NCBI GenBank assembly: GCA_046330285.1
Contig: JAXLSX010000002.1
Coordinates: 186,001 to 250,000, forward strand
DNA length: 64,000 nt
Direction of reading: 5' to 3'
Source: RHKX01 sp046330285
GTDB lineage: Bacteria; Actinomycetota; Thermoleophilia; Solirubrobacterales; 70-9
Position numbers and translations under genes: made by a program
The notes under the pieces: generated by a model
What the model was told of the DNA's origin: nothing
Database searches by the model: none
What the model saw: only the letters and a program-made list of their open reading frames with translations
Part shown: in pieces, positions 47,732 through 56,621 of the stretch
Numbering within the stretch: the stretch's first letter is position 1
Layout: each line of letters opens with the position of its first letter

Positions 47732-48175
47732 ATGCTGGAGATGTACCGCGCACGACGCAAGGAGGAGTCCGGTTTCACGCTGGTCGAGCTCCTGGTCGTC
47801 ATGCTCATCCTTGGCATTCTGGCCGCGATCGCGATTCCCGCGTTCTTCAGCCAGCGTGACAAGGGCTACGACTCGGACGCCAAGGCCAACGCCCGCACCG
47901 TCCAGACGGCTCTCGAGACCTACGCGGTCGATCACGGCGGCAAGTACACCGGCGCCACGATGGCCAACCTCTCGAACATCGAGGGCACGATCACCGGCAT
48001 GTCCGGGACCGGCGGCGGCTCGGTGACCGTCACGCCCGCGGCCGACAGCTACACGATCGAGGCCACCTCGGACTCCGGAAACAAGTTCCAGATCGTTCGG
48101 GCTGCAAGCGGAGCGACCACGTTCCCCTGCACCGTCGCCGACAAGGCGGGCTGCCCGACAGGCGGCTGGGGCTAG
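47732..48175 (+). CDS. pilA: type IV pilin (major pilin candidate)
   Basis: 147 residues from ATG at 47732 with GGAGGG upstream. A short basic leader (MYRARRKEESG) precedes the prepilin peptidase site G/FTLVELLVVMLILGILAAIAIP, a textbook class III signal with Phe+1 and Glu+5. The ~110-residue head has DAKANARTVQTALETYA and one Cys pair near the end (FPCTVADKAGCPTG) that could form the D-loop disulfide. It is the principal candidate for the pilus fibre subunit. A riboswitch precedes it and a hairpin terminator follows, so it is a separately controlled unit. Confidence 0.95.
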   Translation: MLEMYRARRKEESGFTLVELLVVMLILGILAAIAIPAFFSQRDKGYDSDAKANARTVQTALETYAVDHGGKYTGATMANLSNIEGTITGMSGTGGGSVTVTPAADSYTIEATSDSGNKFQIVRAASGATTFPCTVADKAGCPTGGWG

Positions 48176-48204
48176 GAGAAGGGCTTCCGAACGCCCAGCG
48201 AACG

Positions 48205-48234
48205 GGAAAGGCGGGCCTCCGGGCCCGCCTTTCC
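48205..48234 (+). terminator. hairpin terminator after the pilin gene
   Basis: GGAAAGGCGGGC (48205-48216) and GCCCGCCTTTCC (48223-48234) pair perfectly around CTCCGG, 29 nt after the pilin stop. A T-run is lacking, but the arm ends TTTCC. It would give a short pilin-only transcript and limit read-through to the minor-pilin genes. Confidence 0.7.
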
Positions 48235-48300
48235 TCGTTCTGGAAGGTGTCCGGCAGGGCTCAAGATCGCCCCCCGGGGCGCCGATGGTGGTTTGCGCGC

Positions 48301-49656
48301 ATGAATGCTGAGGAAGCAACGAGGAAGATCCGTGCCCGGGCGACCGCCGAGGACGGGTTCACGATCATCGAGGCGTTGGTCACGGCGATCGTCGTCGCCG
48401 TGGTCATGGGCGCGACCTTCGGGGCGATCCAGGCGGCCGGCCGGGCCGGCGCCGACCAGCGCCACCGCGCCGAGTCGTATGCGATCGCCCAGAAGGACCA
48501 GGCCCGGATGCGCTCGATGCGGATCTCGCAGGTGAAGAACCTGAACCAGACGACCACGACGACCCTGAACGGCACGACCTACTCGATCCAGTCGCAGGGC
48601 CAGTTCGTCAACGACGTCACCGGAACCGCCTCCTGCGAGGAGGGCACCAACAGCTCCGACTACATCGTCGTCACCTCGACGGTCACATGGCCCTCGCTCG
48701 GGGCGGCCCCGCCGACCGTGATCAAGAGCATCGTCTCGCCGCCGGCCGGGTCTCTCGACGAGACGAAGGGCGCGCTCGCCGTCGTCGTCCGCAACGGCGC
48801 CGGCGCCGGCATCCCCGGCTTCTCCGTCAGCGGCTCCGGCTCCGGCACGTTCAGCGGCTCGACCGGCTCGACCGGCTGCATCCTCTTCACCGACCTCCCC
48901 GAGGGCCCCTACACGCTGACGCCGAACTCGTCCGGCCGGGTCGACGCCGACGGCAACCCGCCGTCGCCGATGGCGACCAGCGTCGTCGGGCAGAGCACCA
49001 ACACGCTCGTCCTTCGCTACGACACGCCGGGCGCGATCAAGGTCGACTTCAAGGCGCGGCTGAACGGCACGGTCCAGACGACGCAGACGGACCTGGTCAC
49101 CGTCTTCAACACCGGCATGACCCAGGAGAAGGCGTTCGGGACGCTCAACAGCAACCAGAGCAACGTGACCGCGGGGTCGCTGTTCCCGTTCACGTCGCCC
49201 TACGCGGTCTACGCCGGCGCCTGCGATGCGAACAACCCGAACCCGAACGGCCTGGCGAACCCGCCGGCCGCGGCGGCGATCGCGTCGGTCAACGTCGTCC
49301 CGGGCCAGACGGCGAACGCCTCGATCCAGTTGCCGGTACTCGGAGTCACGGTCATGTCGGGAGCCGGATCGTCGTCGCCAGGCTCGGTCGTCACCAACGC
49401 CCCCGTGAAGATCACGTCCTCCGAGTGCACGATCGGCGGCAACCCGGCGGTGAATCGCACGCTCACCACCAACTCCCTCGGCAAGATCGAGACGGCCCTG
49501 CCATACGGGACCTACGACATCTGCGCCTACCGCGCGAGCGGCAACCGCCGCGGCACCGCCACCGGGGTGGCGGTGCAGACGACCAGCACCAACACCGCGC
49601 AGACCGTCTACACCGGCGGCACCGCGCCCGGCAGCGCGAACGGACCCTGTCCATGA
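48301..49656 (+). CDS. large prepilin-like protein with Ig/CnaB-like repeats
   Basis: 451 residues from ATG at 48301. The N-terminus has a prepilin site EDG/FTIIEALVTAIVVAVVMGATFGAI. The remainder is unlike a pilin head: beta-rich segments such as VVVRNGAGAGIPGFSVSGSGSG and CILFTDLPEGPYTLTPNSSGRV, repeated later as GVTVMSGAGSSSPGSVVTNAPV and TNSLGKIETALPYGTYDICAY. These resemble carboxypeptidase-regulatory/CnaB-type domains. It could be a pilus-tip adhesin. The stop overlaps the next prepilin gene by 4 nt. Confidence 0.82.
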   Translation: MNAEEATRKIRARATAEDGFTIIEALVTAIVVAVVMGATFGAIQAAGRAGADQRHRAESYAIAQKDQARMRSMRISQVKNLNQTTTTTLNGTTYSIQSQGQFVNDVTGTASCEEGTNSSDYIVVTSTVTWPSLGAAPPTVIKSIVSPPAGSLDETKGALAVVVRNGAGAGIPGFSVSGSGSGTFSGSTGSTGCILFTDLPEGPYTLTPNSSGRVDADGNPPSPMATSVVGQSTNTLVLRYDTPGAIKVDFKARLNGTVQTTQTDLVTVFNTGMTQEKAFGTLNSNQSNVTAGSLFPFTSPYAVYAGACDANNPNPNGLANPPAAAAIASVNVVPGQTANASIQLPVLGVTVMSGAGSSSPGSVVTNAPVKITSSECTIGGNPAVNRTLTTNSLGKIETALPYGTYDICAYRASGNRRGTATGVAVQTTSTNTAQTVYTGGTAPGSANGPCP

Positions 49657-50354
49657 TCCGGTCCTCGCTCAGAGACGAACGCGGGCTCACGTTCCCCGAG
49701 CTGATGGTCGGACTGCTGATCGGGCTGATCGTGCTCGGCGGGATCGTGACGATGGTCGTCCAGACCGCGAAGACGAGCGGCCGCGTCTCCGAGCGGGTCG
49801 CAGCCGACCAGATCGCGCGGCCGATGGTCCAGCGGATCATGGACGAGCTCCACTCGGCCTGCATCTCGCCGGGGCTGGCCCCGATCCTCTCCGGCAGCAC
49901 CGACAAGTCGATCTCCTTCGTCTACGGAACCGGCTCCGACGTCGCGCCGACGCCGACGAAGCACACGATCACGCTCGACACGACCGCGAAGACGCTGACG
50001 GACACCACCTACCCGAAGACCGGCGGCACGGCGCCGAACTGGACGTTCTCGACGACGCCGTCCTCGACCTACAGGATCCTCAGCAACGCCGGTCCGATCG
50101 GCGGCAACAGCCAGCCGCTGTTCACCTACCACGCCTTCTCGAACGGATCGATCTCGTCGACGCCGCTCGCGGTCCCGCTGAGCAGTACCGACGCCGCGCG
50201 GACGGTGGAGGTTCGGATGAACCTGGCCGTGACCCCGCGGACGAGCGCGACCTCGTCGGAGGCCGGCGCACCGGTCAACATCCAGGAGTCGGCGCTGCTG
50301 CGGTTCACGCCGGCGAACGAGGACACCGCCCAGGCAGGTCTGCCGTGCACCTGA
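49653..50354 (+). CDS. minor prepilin (PilW/PilV-like)
   Basis: 233 residues from ATG at 49653, overlapping the previous stop (ATGA). The prepilin site is RG/LTFPELMVGLLIGLIVLGGIVTMV, with Glu at +5 but Leu at +1 in place of Phe. The helix continues into QTAKTSGRVSERVAADQIARPMVQRIMDELH. The head is Thr/Ser-rich and ends with a Cys (LPCT). Its length and VAADQ-type helix match PilW-like minor pilins, which prime pilus assembly. It overlaps the next gene by 10 nt. Confidence 0.85.
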   Translation: MIRSSLRDERGLTFPELMVGLLIGLIVLGGIVTMVVQTAKTSGRVSERVAADQIARPMVQRIMDELHSACISPGLAPILSGSTDKSISFVYGTGSDVAPTPTKHTITLDTTAKTLTDTTYPKTGGTAPNWTFSTTPSSTYRILSNAGPIGGNSQPLFTYHAFSNGSISSTPLAVPLSSTDAARTVEVRMNLAVTPRTSATSSEAGAPVNIQESALLRFTPANEDTAQAGLPCT

Positions 50355-51997
50355 TCGCGCGTTGCATCGAAGGGCTCCGCGCTCGTCTCGCCGGTGAGGA
50401 CGGCTTCACGATGGCAACGGCCATGCTGGCAATGCTCGTCGTCACCCTGGCGACGGTCGGCACCGTCACGGCCGTCAACGGCGACATCAAGCTGACCACG
50501 CGCGATCTCGACAAGAAGCGCGCCTTCGAGGCGGCCCAGGCGGGCCTCGCCGACTACACCTTCCACCTGAACAAGGACAACGGCTACTGGGCGAAGTGCA
50601 CGAACGTGCCGACGCCGAACGCGGTCAACAACGTCGGTTCGACCGCGAAGCGGCGCAACGTCCCCGGCAGCACGGGCGCGAGCTACGCGCTCGAGCTGAT
50701 CCCGGCGACCGGCAAGAGCGTCTGCAACACCGGCGATCCGGTCGGGAGCATGATCGAGCAGACGGCCGGGACGAGCAACGGCACGTTCCGGGTGCGCTCA
50801 ACCGGATACGCGGGCAGCACCCAGCAGAGCATCGTCGCCACCTACAAGCGAGCCTCGTTCCTCGACTACGTCTACTTCACCCAGTTCGAGACGTCCGACC
50901 CGGTCACGTACGGATCGACCTCGGCGATCAACCAGGCCTACAGCCAGTGCGTCAAGTTCTACCGCGCCGGCCGCAGCAGCTCGACGCTGCCATGCACCGA
51001 GATCGTCTTCGCGAGCGCCGAGCAGATCAACGGACCCGTGCATACGAACGACGAGTTCAACATCTGCGGCACCCCGACCTTCGGGCGGAACCAGTCGGAC
51101 CTGATCGAGGTGAGCGCGCCGCCGCAGGGCTGGCGCGGATCCTCGAACTGCGGTGGCAACAGCCCGGTCTTCAAGGGGACCTACATCACCAACTCGCCGG
51201 TGCTGACGCCGCCGACGACGAACGACAGCCTCCGGGACGTCGACGGCGTGGCGATGTACACGGGCCAGACCCGGATCGTCCTCAACGGCACCCAGATGAC
51301 CGTGACCAACAGCGCCGGTCAGACCACCACGGGCCCGATCCCGAGCAGCGGAGTGATCTACGTGCAGAACAGCCCGTCGGTCGCCTGCAGCACCGCCTAC
51401 TCGCCCTTCGCCATGAACACGACGACCTACCAGACCACCTCGTCGTGCGGCAACGTCTACATCTCGGGCACCTACACCACGGGCCTCACCGTTGCGGCCG
51501 AGAATGACATCGTCGTCGACAACGATCTCTGCCGCGGCAGCTGCTCGGGCAGCCCGAGCGGCGACGGGATGCTCGGCCTGATCGCCAACAACTTCATCCG
51601 CGTGTTCCACCCGATCTACCCACAGACCACGACGACGACATCGAGCAACTGCAACAGCACCGTCAACCTGACCTCGAACAACGTGCCGGCGGGCTCGCCG
51701 CCCTACGGCGGGGTCACGCAGACGAACCTGCGCATCGACGCCGCGATGCTGGCGATCCAGCACTCTTTCATCGTCGACCACTACAACTGCGGCAGCGCGC
51801 TCGGGACGCTGACCGTCAACGGTGCGATCTCGCAGAAGTTCCGCGGCCCGGTCGGCACGGTCAGCGGCACCACGACCCAGAGCGGCTACAGCAAGAACTA
51901 CAACTACGACGACCGCCTGCGCTACCTCGCGCCGCCGCACTTCCTCGACCCGGTCGAAACCGCCTGGCACATCCAGCGCCAGACGATCGATCCCTGA
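50345..51997 (+). CDS. PilX-like pilus-associated protein with N-terminal helix
   Basis: 550 residues from GTG at 50345. There is a pilin-like start DG/FTMATAMLAMLVVTLATVGTVTAV, although Glu+5 is replaced. The segment KKRAFEAAQAGLADYTFHLN is the PilX/PilV N-domain pattern. The long extracytosolic part is Ser/Thr/Tyr/Cys-rich, includes LDYVYFTQFETSDPVTYG and GPVHTNDEFNICGTP, and is beta-helix-like. It is likely a minor pilin or tip-associated adhesin. The many Cys suggest disulfides. Confidence 0.8.
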   Translation: MHLIARCIEGLRARLAGEDGFTMATAMLAMLVVTLATVGTVTAVNGDIKLTTRDLDKKRAFEAAQAGLADYTFHLNKDNGYWAKCTNVPTPNAVNNVGSTAKRRNVPGSTGASYALELIPATGKSVCNTGDPVGSMIEQTAGTSNGTFRVRSTGYAGSTQQSIVATYKRASFLDYVYFTQFETSDPVTYGSTSAINQAYSQCVKFYRAGRSSSTLPCTEIVFASAEQINGPVHTNDEFNICGTPTFGRNQSDLIEVSAPPQGWRGSSNCGGNSPVFKGTYITNSPVLTPPTTNDSLRDVDGVAMYTGQTRIVLNGTQMTVTNSAGQTTTGPIPSSGVIYVQNSPSVACSTAYSPFAMNTTTYQTTSSCGNVYISGTYTTGLTVAAENDIVVDNDLCRGSCSGSPSGDGMLGLIANNFIRVFHPIYPQTTTTTSSNCNSTVNLTSNNVPAGSPPYGGVTQTNLRIDAAMLAIQHSFIVDHYNCGSALGTLTVNGAISQKFRGPVGTVSGTTTQSGYSKNYNYDDRLRYLAPPHFLDPVETAWHIQRQTIDP

Positions 51998-52022
51998 ACG
52001 CCGCAGCCGCCGACGCCGCGGA

Positions 52023-52028
52023 TAGCTT
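52023..52028 (+). promoter_or_regulatory. -10 box TAGCTT for pilD
   Basis: TAGCTT ends 9 nt before GTG at 52038. The gap CTCCGTCCC carries no ribosome site. Confidence 0.45.
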
Positions 52029-52037
52029 CTCCGTCCC

Positions 52038-52802
52038 GTGATCGTCATCGCCCTGTTCATCGGCCTGCTCGGACTGCTTCTCGGCAGCTTCGCCGGCGTC
52101 GTCGCCTACCGGGTGCCGCTGAAGGAGTCGCCGCTGACCGGCCGCTCGCGCTGCGATTCCTGCGGCGCCCAGGTCGCCGGCTACGACAACATCCCGGTCG
52201 TCTCCTGGCTGGTCCTGCGCGGCCGCTGCCGCAACTGCGGCGCCTCGATCCCGGTCCGCTATCTCCTCGTCGAGCTCGGGCTCGGTGCCGGCTTCTTCGC
52301 CTCCTACCTCGCCTTCGAGGACGACGGCGCGGCCGCCGTCGCGCTGGCGTGCGCCTTCCTCTGGATCCTCGCGGTGATCACCCTCACCGACCTCGAGCAC
52401 CGGATCATCCCCAACGTCGTCCTCGGCCCGGCGGCCATCGTCGGCGTCGCCCTGGTCGCGCTCGTCGACACCGGCGACCTCGGACCGCACCTGCTCGCGG
52501 CGGCCATCGGCGGCGGCATCCTCCTGCTCGTCTCGCTGCTCTATCCGCGGGGGATGGGGATGGGGGACGTCAAGCTCGCGTTCGTGATGGGGATCTTCCT
52601 CGGCCGGGCGGTTGCTCCGGCGCTCCTGATCGGGTTCGCGGCGGGAGCGATCTACGGCGTCGCGCTGATGGCCAAGCACGGCTCGGAAGCGCGTAAACAA
52701 GCGGTTCCCTTCGGGCCGTTCCTCGCACTCGGCGGGGTCGCCGGGCTCTTCGTCGGCGACGAGATCGTCGACTGGTACGTGGATTCCTTCTTCAGCGGCT
52801 GA
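52038..52802 (+). CDS. pilD: prepilin peptidase / N-methyltransferase
   Basis: 254 residues from GTG at 52038. The N-terminal zinc/methylase domain has RCDSCGAQV and RCRNCGASIPVRY (two CxxC). The aspartyl protease sites are TLTDLEHRIIPN (first Asp) and GMGMGDVKLAFVMG (second Asp in GxGD). Six to eight helices follow. It cuts prepilins after Gly and methylates Phe+1, so it acts on the prepilins encoded just upstream. A leaderless-type box precedes it, 40 nt after the PilX-like stop. Confidence 0.95.
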   Translation: MIVIALFIGLLGLLLGSFAGVVAYRVPLKESPLTGRSRCDSCGAQVAGYDNIPVVSWLVLRGRCRNCGASIPVRYLLVELGLGAGFFASYLAFEDDGAAAVALACAFLWILAVITLTDLEHRIIPNVVLGPAAIVGVALVALVDTGDLGPHLLAAAIGGGILLLVSLLYPRGMGMGDVKLAFVMGIFLGRAVAPALLIGFAAGAIYGVALMAKHGSEARKQAVPFGPFLALGGVAGLFVGDEIVDWYVDSFFSG

Positions 52803-52879
52803 ACGCCCGCGTGAAAGGCGTTTACCGGACGCCGCCCGCGATTCAAGGGCCGGGCGTCCCGCGCCGATGAGTTCCGGGC

Positions 52880-53995
52880 ATGGCACTGTCCCTCGGCGCT
52901 CGCAAGACCAACTCCGTCGTCGGCCTCGACATCGAGGCCGCGACCGTCGCCGCGACCGAAGTCGTCGTCAACGGCGACATCCGGCTCGGGCGCTCGGGAA
53001 TCGCCCCGATCCCGCCGGGCGCGACGCGCGAGGGTGAGGTCGCCGACGGCGAGGCCCTCTCGGCGTCGATCAAGGATCTCTTCGCCGAGCACAAGCTGCC
53101 GCGGAACGTCCGGGTCGGGATCGCCAACCAGCGGGTCGTCGTCCGCACCCTCCGCCTTCCCTACATCGACGACGACAAGGAGCTCGACTCCGCCGTCCGC
53201 TTCCAGGCCCAGGAGGCGATGGCGATGCCGATGGACCAGTCGGTCTTCGACTGGCAGCGGCTGTCCCCGAACGCGGAGCTGCGTTCCGAGGGACGCATGG
53301 ACGTGGTCGTGGTCGCCGCTCGCCGCGAGATGGTCGGCGACCTGATCGAGGTCGTCCGCAACGCCGGGCTCCGGCCGGTCGGGCTCGACGTCTCCGCCTT
53401 CGGGCTGATCCGCGCCCTGAGCAAGGACACCGCCGGCATCCAGCCGGTCGCGGTGGATCCCGATGCGGGCCCCGACGCCGACACGGCCGTCGCGCCGATC
53501 GCCGGCGCCAAGCTCTTCTGCTCGCTCGGGGACAACACGAACCTCGCCGTCGCCCGCAACGGCGACTGCCTCTTCACGCGCGTCTCGACCTTCGGGATCG
53601 AGGGGATCGCCCAGCGCCTCGCCGAGCGCCGCGAGCTGACCCTGGAGCACGCGCGCCAGTGGCTGACGCACGTCGGCGTCGAGACGCCGCTCGAGTCGGT
53701 CGAAGGCGACCCCGCGATCGTCGCCGCCACCCGCGAGTCGCTCGAGGACGGCGTCGCCAAGCTCGCCGACGAGATGCGCCTCTCGCTCGACTACTACGGC
53801 GCCCAGGAGGGTGCCGTCGCGATCGAGGAGGTCGTCGTCTGCGGTCCCGGTGCGGTCATCGAGGGCGTCCCGGCGCGCCTCGAGCAGCACCTCGGCTACG
53901 CAATCCGCGTCGGCCGCCCGCCGGCGCTCGCCGGCCTCGATCCCGCCGACGCCGCTCGCCTGACCCTTCCCTACGGACTCGGCCTGGAGGAGTAG
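52880..53995 (+). CDS. pilM: type IV pilus alignment protein PilM
   Basis: 371 residues of the actin-like ATPase fold: SVVGLDIEAATVAATEVVV, VRVGIANQRVVVRTLRLPYI, DSAVRFQAQEAMAMPMDQ and VVVVAARREMVGDLIEVVRNAGL; LFCSLGDNTNLAVARNGDCLFTR and RLSLDYYGAQEGAVAIEEVVVCGPGA are the nucleotide-fold signatures. PilM is cytosolic and binds the N-terminus of PilN. The start ATG at 52880 lacks a clear ribosome site. pilN follows 2 nt after the stop. Confidence 0.92.
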   Translation: MALSLGARKTNSVVGLDIEAATVAATEVVVNGDIRLGRSGIAPIPPGATREGEVADGEALSASIKDLFAEHKLPRNVRVGIANQRVVVRTLRLPYIDDDKELDSAVRFQAQEAMAMPMDQSVFDWQRLSPNAELRSEGRMDVVVVAARREMVGDLIEVVRNAGLRPVGLDVSAFGLIRALSKDTAGIQPVAVDPDAGPDADTAVAPIAGAKLFCSLGDNTNLAVARNGDCLFTRVSTFGIEGIAQRLAERRELTLEHARQWLTHVGVETPLESVEGDPAIVAATRESLEDGVAKLADEMRLSLDYYGAQEGAVAIEEVVVCGPGAVIEGVPARLEQHLGYAIRVGRPPALAGLDPADAARLTLPYGLGLEE

Positions 53996-53997
53996 GC

Positions 53998-54810
53998 ATG
54001 CGTCCCGTCAACCTGATTCCGGCGGAGGAGCGTCGCGGCGCGTCGGCCCCGAGCCGGACCGGCTCGGCCTCCTACCTCGTCGTCGGCCTGCTCGCGGTCG
54101 TCCTCGTCGCCGTCACGGCGATCGTCTTCCTCGGCAACAAGGTCGACGACAAGCAGACCGAGGCGGACGCGCTCGAGGCCAAGGCCATCGAGACCGAGGC
54201 GCGCGCGGAGGGTTTGTCCTCCTACGTCAACTTCGCGCAGATGCGCGAGTCGCGGGCGACGACGATCGACTCGCTCGCGAAGAGCCGCTTCGACTGGGAG
54301 CGCGTCATCCGCGAGGTCTCGCTCGTGATCCCGAAGACGGTCTGGCTCTCGAACCTGACCGGCACCGTCTCGCCCGAGGTCCAGCTCGACGACGCGCCCG
54401 GCATCACCCTTCGTGACTCGGTTCCCGGCCCGGCGCTCGAGCTGGTCGGCTGCGCCCGCTCGCAGCCGGCGATCGCGACGCTGATCGCATCGCTGCACGA
54501 CATCGACGGCGTCACCCGGGTGACCGCCGCGAACGGGATCAAGTCCGACACGACCGAGGAGAGCACGGCGAGCTCCGGCTCCGGCGCCGCCGACACCGCG
54601 GACACCGAGGGCACCTGCCCGCCGTCCGCGCCGGCCTTCCAGATCATCGCGGCGTTCGACGCGGTTCCCGCCGTCGGAGCCGACGTCCCGCCGGCGGCGG
54701 CACCGGCCGACGGGACCGAGTCGACGACCACGACCGAGCAGCAGTCGGTCCAGAACGCGACCGACAAGGCGACCAACGCGGCCAATCTGGTCCCGGGAGC
54801 GGGAGGCTGA
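53998..54810 (+). CDS. pilN: type IV pilus alignment protein PilN
   Basis: 270 residues from ATG at 53998. The N-terminus MRPVNLIPAEERR is the PilM-binding motif (NLLP-type). One membrane helix (YLVVGLLAVVLVAVTAIVFLG) is followed by a coiled coil (KVDDKQTEADALEAKAIETEARAEGL) and a ferredoxin-like domain (WERVIREVSLVIPKTVWLSNL). The C-terminal ~60 residues are Ala/Ser/Thr-rich, longer than usual. It forms the periplasm-side PilN-PilO complex, here in an organism without a recognised outer membrane. Confidence 0.92.
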   Translation: MRPVNLIPAEERRGASAPSRTGSASYLVVGLLAVVLVAVTAIVFLGNKVDDKQTEADALEAKAIETEARAEGLSSYVNFAQMRESRATTIDSLAKSRFDWERVIREVSLVIPKTVWLSNLTGTVSPEVQLDDAPGITLRDSVPGPALELVGCARSQPAIATLIASLHDIDGVTRVTAANGIKSDTTEESTASSGSGAADTADTEGTCPPSAPAFQIIAAFDAVPAVGADVPPAAAPADGTESTTTTEQQSVQNATDKATNAANLVPGAGG

Positions 54811-54811
54811 G

Positions 54812-55699
54812 ATGAAGAAGAGCGACCGCATGATCCTCGTCGTCGTCCCGATGCTGGCGCTGGTGGTGGGCTTCTACCTGCTCGCGATCTCGCCGAAGCA
54901 GAAGCAGATCGGCGAGCTCGACGATCAGATCGCCGGCCTCCAGGACCGCGTCTCGCAGGCCGAGACCGAGGTCCAGGGAGCCGAGACCGCCCGCAAGGCC
55001 TTCCCGAAGAACTACGCGCAGATCGTCTCGATGGGCAGCGCCGTCCCCGAGGACAGTGACCAGGCGACCCTGATCTACGACCTGACCCAGGCCGCCGACC
55101 AGACCGGCGTCCACTTCCGCTCCTTCGAGCTCGCCGAGGACGCGGCGTCCGCCGAGGCCGCGGCGGCTCCGGCGCCGGCGGCGACGACCGAGTCCACGAC
55201 CACCGACTCGACCACCACCGACGCCGGCGCGGCGACCACCGACACGACGAGCACCTCGACGACCACGACCGCCGTGGCGCCCGTGACGGCCACCGAGGCG
55301 ACGGCGGCGACGCTGCCGATCGGCGCGACCGTCGGCTCGGCCGGGCTGCCGGTTATGCCCTACAAGCTCCGCTTCAACGGCAACTTCTTCGACATGGCCG
55401 ACTTCTTCGCCAACCTCGACAAGACCGTCGACGTGGTCAACGACGGGACCGGCGACCCGAAGGTCGACGGGCGCCTGCTGACCATCAACGGCTTCGCGAT
55501 GGTCGGCGACCCCAAGCACGGCTTCCCGCTCGTCCAGTCGAGCATGTCGGTCAACACCTACGTCGTCCCCGGTGATCAGGGGCTCGAGAACGGCGCCACC
55601 CCCGCCGGCCCGTCGCCGGTCACCGATTCCTCCTCGACCGTGACCTCGGCCTCGACGTCGGGCTCCTCGGTCCCGAGCACAGCGGCGGTGTCCCCGTGA
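54812..55699 (+). CDS. pilO: type IV pilus alignment protein PilO
   Basis: 295 residues. Membrane helix MILVVVPMLALVVGFYLLAI, coiled coil KQKQIGELDDQIAGLQDRVSQAETEVQGAE, then a ferredoxin-like domain split by a ~55-residue Thr/Ser/Ala insert (TTESTTTDSTTTDAGAATT), which is unusual. The region VMPYKLRFNGNFFDMADFFANLDKTV is the typical PilO core. It pairs with PilN. The stop overlaps the next gene by 4 nt. Confidence 0.92.
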   Translation: MKKSDRMILVVVPMLALVVGFYLLAISPKQKQIGELDDQIAGLQDRVSQAETEVQGAETARKAFPKNYAQIVSMGSAVPEDSDQATLIYDLTQAADQTGVHFRSFELAEDAASAEAAAAPAPAATTESTTTDSTTTDAGAATTDTTSTSTTTTAVAPVTATEATAATLPIGATVGSAGLPVMPYKLRFNGNFFDMADFFANLDKTVDVVNDGTGDPKVDGRLLTINGFAMVGDPKHGFPLVQSSMSVNTYVVPGDQGLENGATPAGPSPVTDSSSTVTSASTSGSSVPSTAAVSP

Positions 55700-56562
55700 A
55701 CAAGATCCAGAGCTTCGGCCGCGACCTCGTCCAGGACCTGCGGGACCGCAACCTGCTGATCCCGGTGATCGCGCTTCTGGTGGCGATCGTCGCGGTGCCG
55801 ATCCTGCTCGGCTCCGGCGGCGGCGCGACCGAGACGGCGTCGACCACCCCGGCGGACCCGACCGCGCCCGACTCGATGGACGGCTCGGCCGAGATCAGCC
55901 CGGTCGTCCTCGCCGACGTCCCCGGCCTCCGTGACTACAAGAAGCGCCTCGACGGGACCAACGGCCGCAACCCCTTCATCCAGCAGACGGTCGATCAGCC
56001 GTCCGACAAGTCCTCCGGCACCGGTAACGGGGGCGGCGGGACCGGATCGGGGACCGACACGAGCTCGTCGGCGGCGACGAGCACCGACACCTCGGCCTCG
56101 ACCGGCACCTCCACGACGCCGTCGACCACGCCGTCGCCCGACTCGTCGACCGGCGGCACCTCACCCGACACGGGCACGACGAAGCCGCCGAAGAACAAGC
56201 TCGTCAAGTTCACCATCGACGTCCGCGTCGGCCGCGCCGGCAAGACCAAGGTGATGAAGGACGTCGAGCCGCTGACCCTGCTGCCCGGCGAGAAGCGACC
56301 GGTCCTCCAGTACGTCAACAGCAACCTCGACGCGTCTCGCGCCGGGTTCGTCGTCTCGCCGCTCGTCACCGAGACCGAGGGCGACGGCAAGTGCGACCCG
56401 GGCCGCAACGACTGCCAGTTCCTCTTCCTCGAGGAGGGCCAGACCCAGAAGCTGGTCTATGGGGACAAGCAGGAGACCTACCGGATCGAGCTGCTCGGGA
56501 TCAACAAGGTCCTGGTCCCGTTCGACTCGCAGAAGTCCGCCGACGTCTCGACGACCCCCTGA
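55696..56562 (+). CDS. membrane-anchored protein in the PilP position
   Basis: 288 residues. Membrane helix LLIPVIALLVAIVAVPILLG, a ~90-residue Gly/Ser/Thr/Asp-rich linker, then a beta-rich C-terminal domain (NKLVKFTIDVRVGRAG, VMKDVEPLTLLPGEKRPVLQYVN) with a Cys pair CDPGRNDCQF and FLEEGQTQKLVYGDKQETYRIELLGINKVLV. Order after pilMNO is that of PilP, but neither a lipobox nor an HQ-type PilP motif is visible. A functional analogue is plausible. It overlaps pilO by 4 nt. Confidence 0.75.
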   Translation: MNKIQSFGRDLVQDLRDRNLLIPVIALLVAIVAVPILLGSGGGATETASTTPADPTAPDSMDGSAEISPVVLADVPGLRDYKKRLDGTNGRNPFIQQTVDQPSDKSSGTGNGGGGTGSGTDTSSSAATSTDTSASTGTSTTPSTTPSPDSSTGGTSPDTGTTKPPKNKLVKFTIDVRVGRAGKTKVMKDVEPLTLLPGEKRPVLQYVNSNLDASRAGFVVSPLVTETEGDGKCDPGRNDCQFLFLEEGQTQKLVYGDKQETYRIELLGINKVLVPFDSQKSADVSTTP

Positions 56563-56606
56563 TCCCGTCGCCGGGAGCCGGGCGGCGTCGCCGGCGTCCG
56601 CGCGGC

Positions 56607-56612
56607 TAGCCT
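56607..56612 (+). promoter_or_regulatory. -10 box TAGCCT for aroC
   Basis: TAGCCT ends 9 nt before ATG at 56622 in the 59-nt gap after the pilus operon. No ribosome site follows. Confidence 0.5.
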
Positions 56613-56621
56613 TCCACGGCG

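Noticed and set aside
47500..47859. 119-codon frame running through the riboswitch into the pilin
   Set aside because: Overlaps the conserved aptamer and the pilin in another frame; the peptide has no family features.
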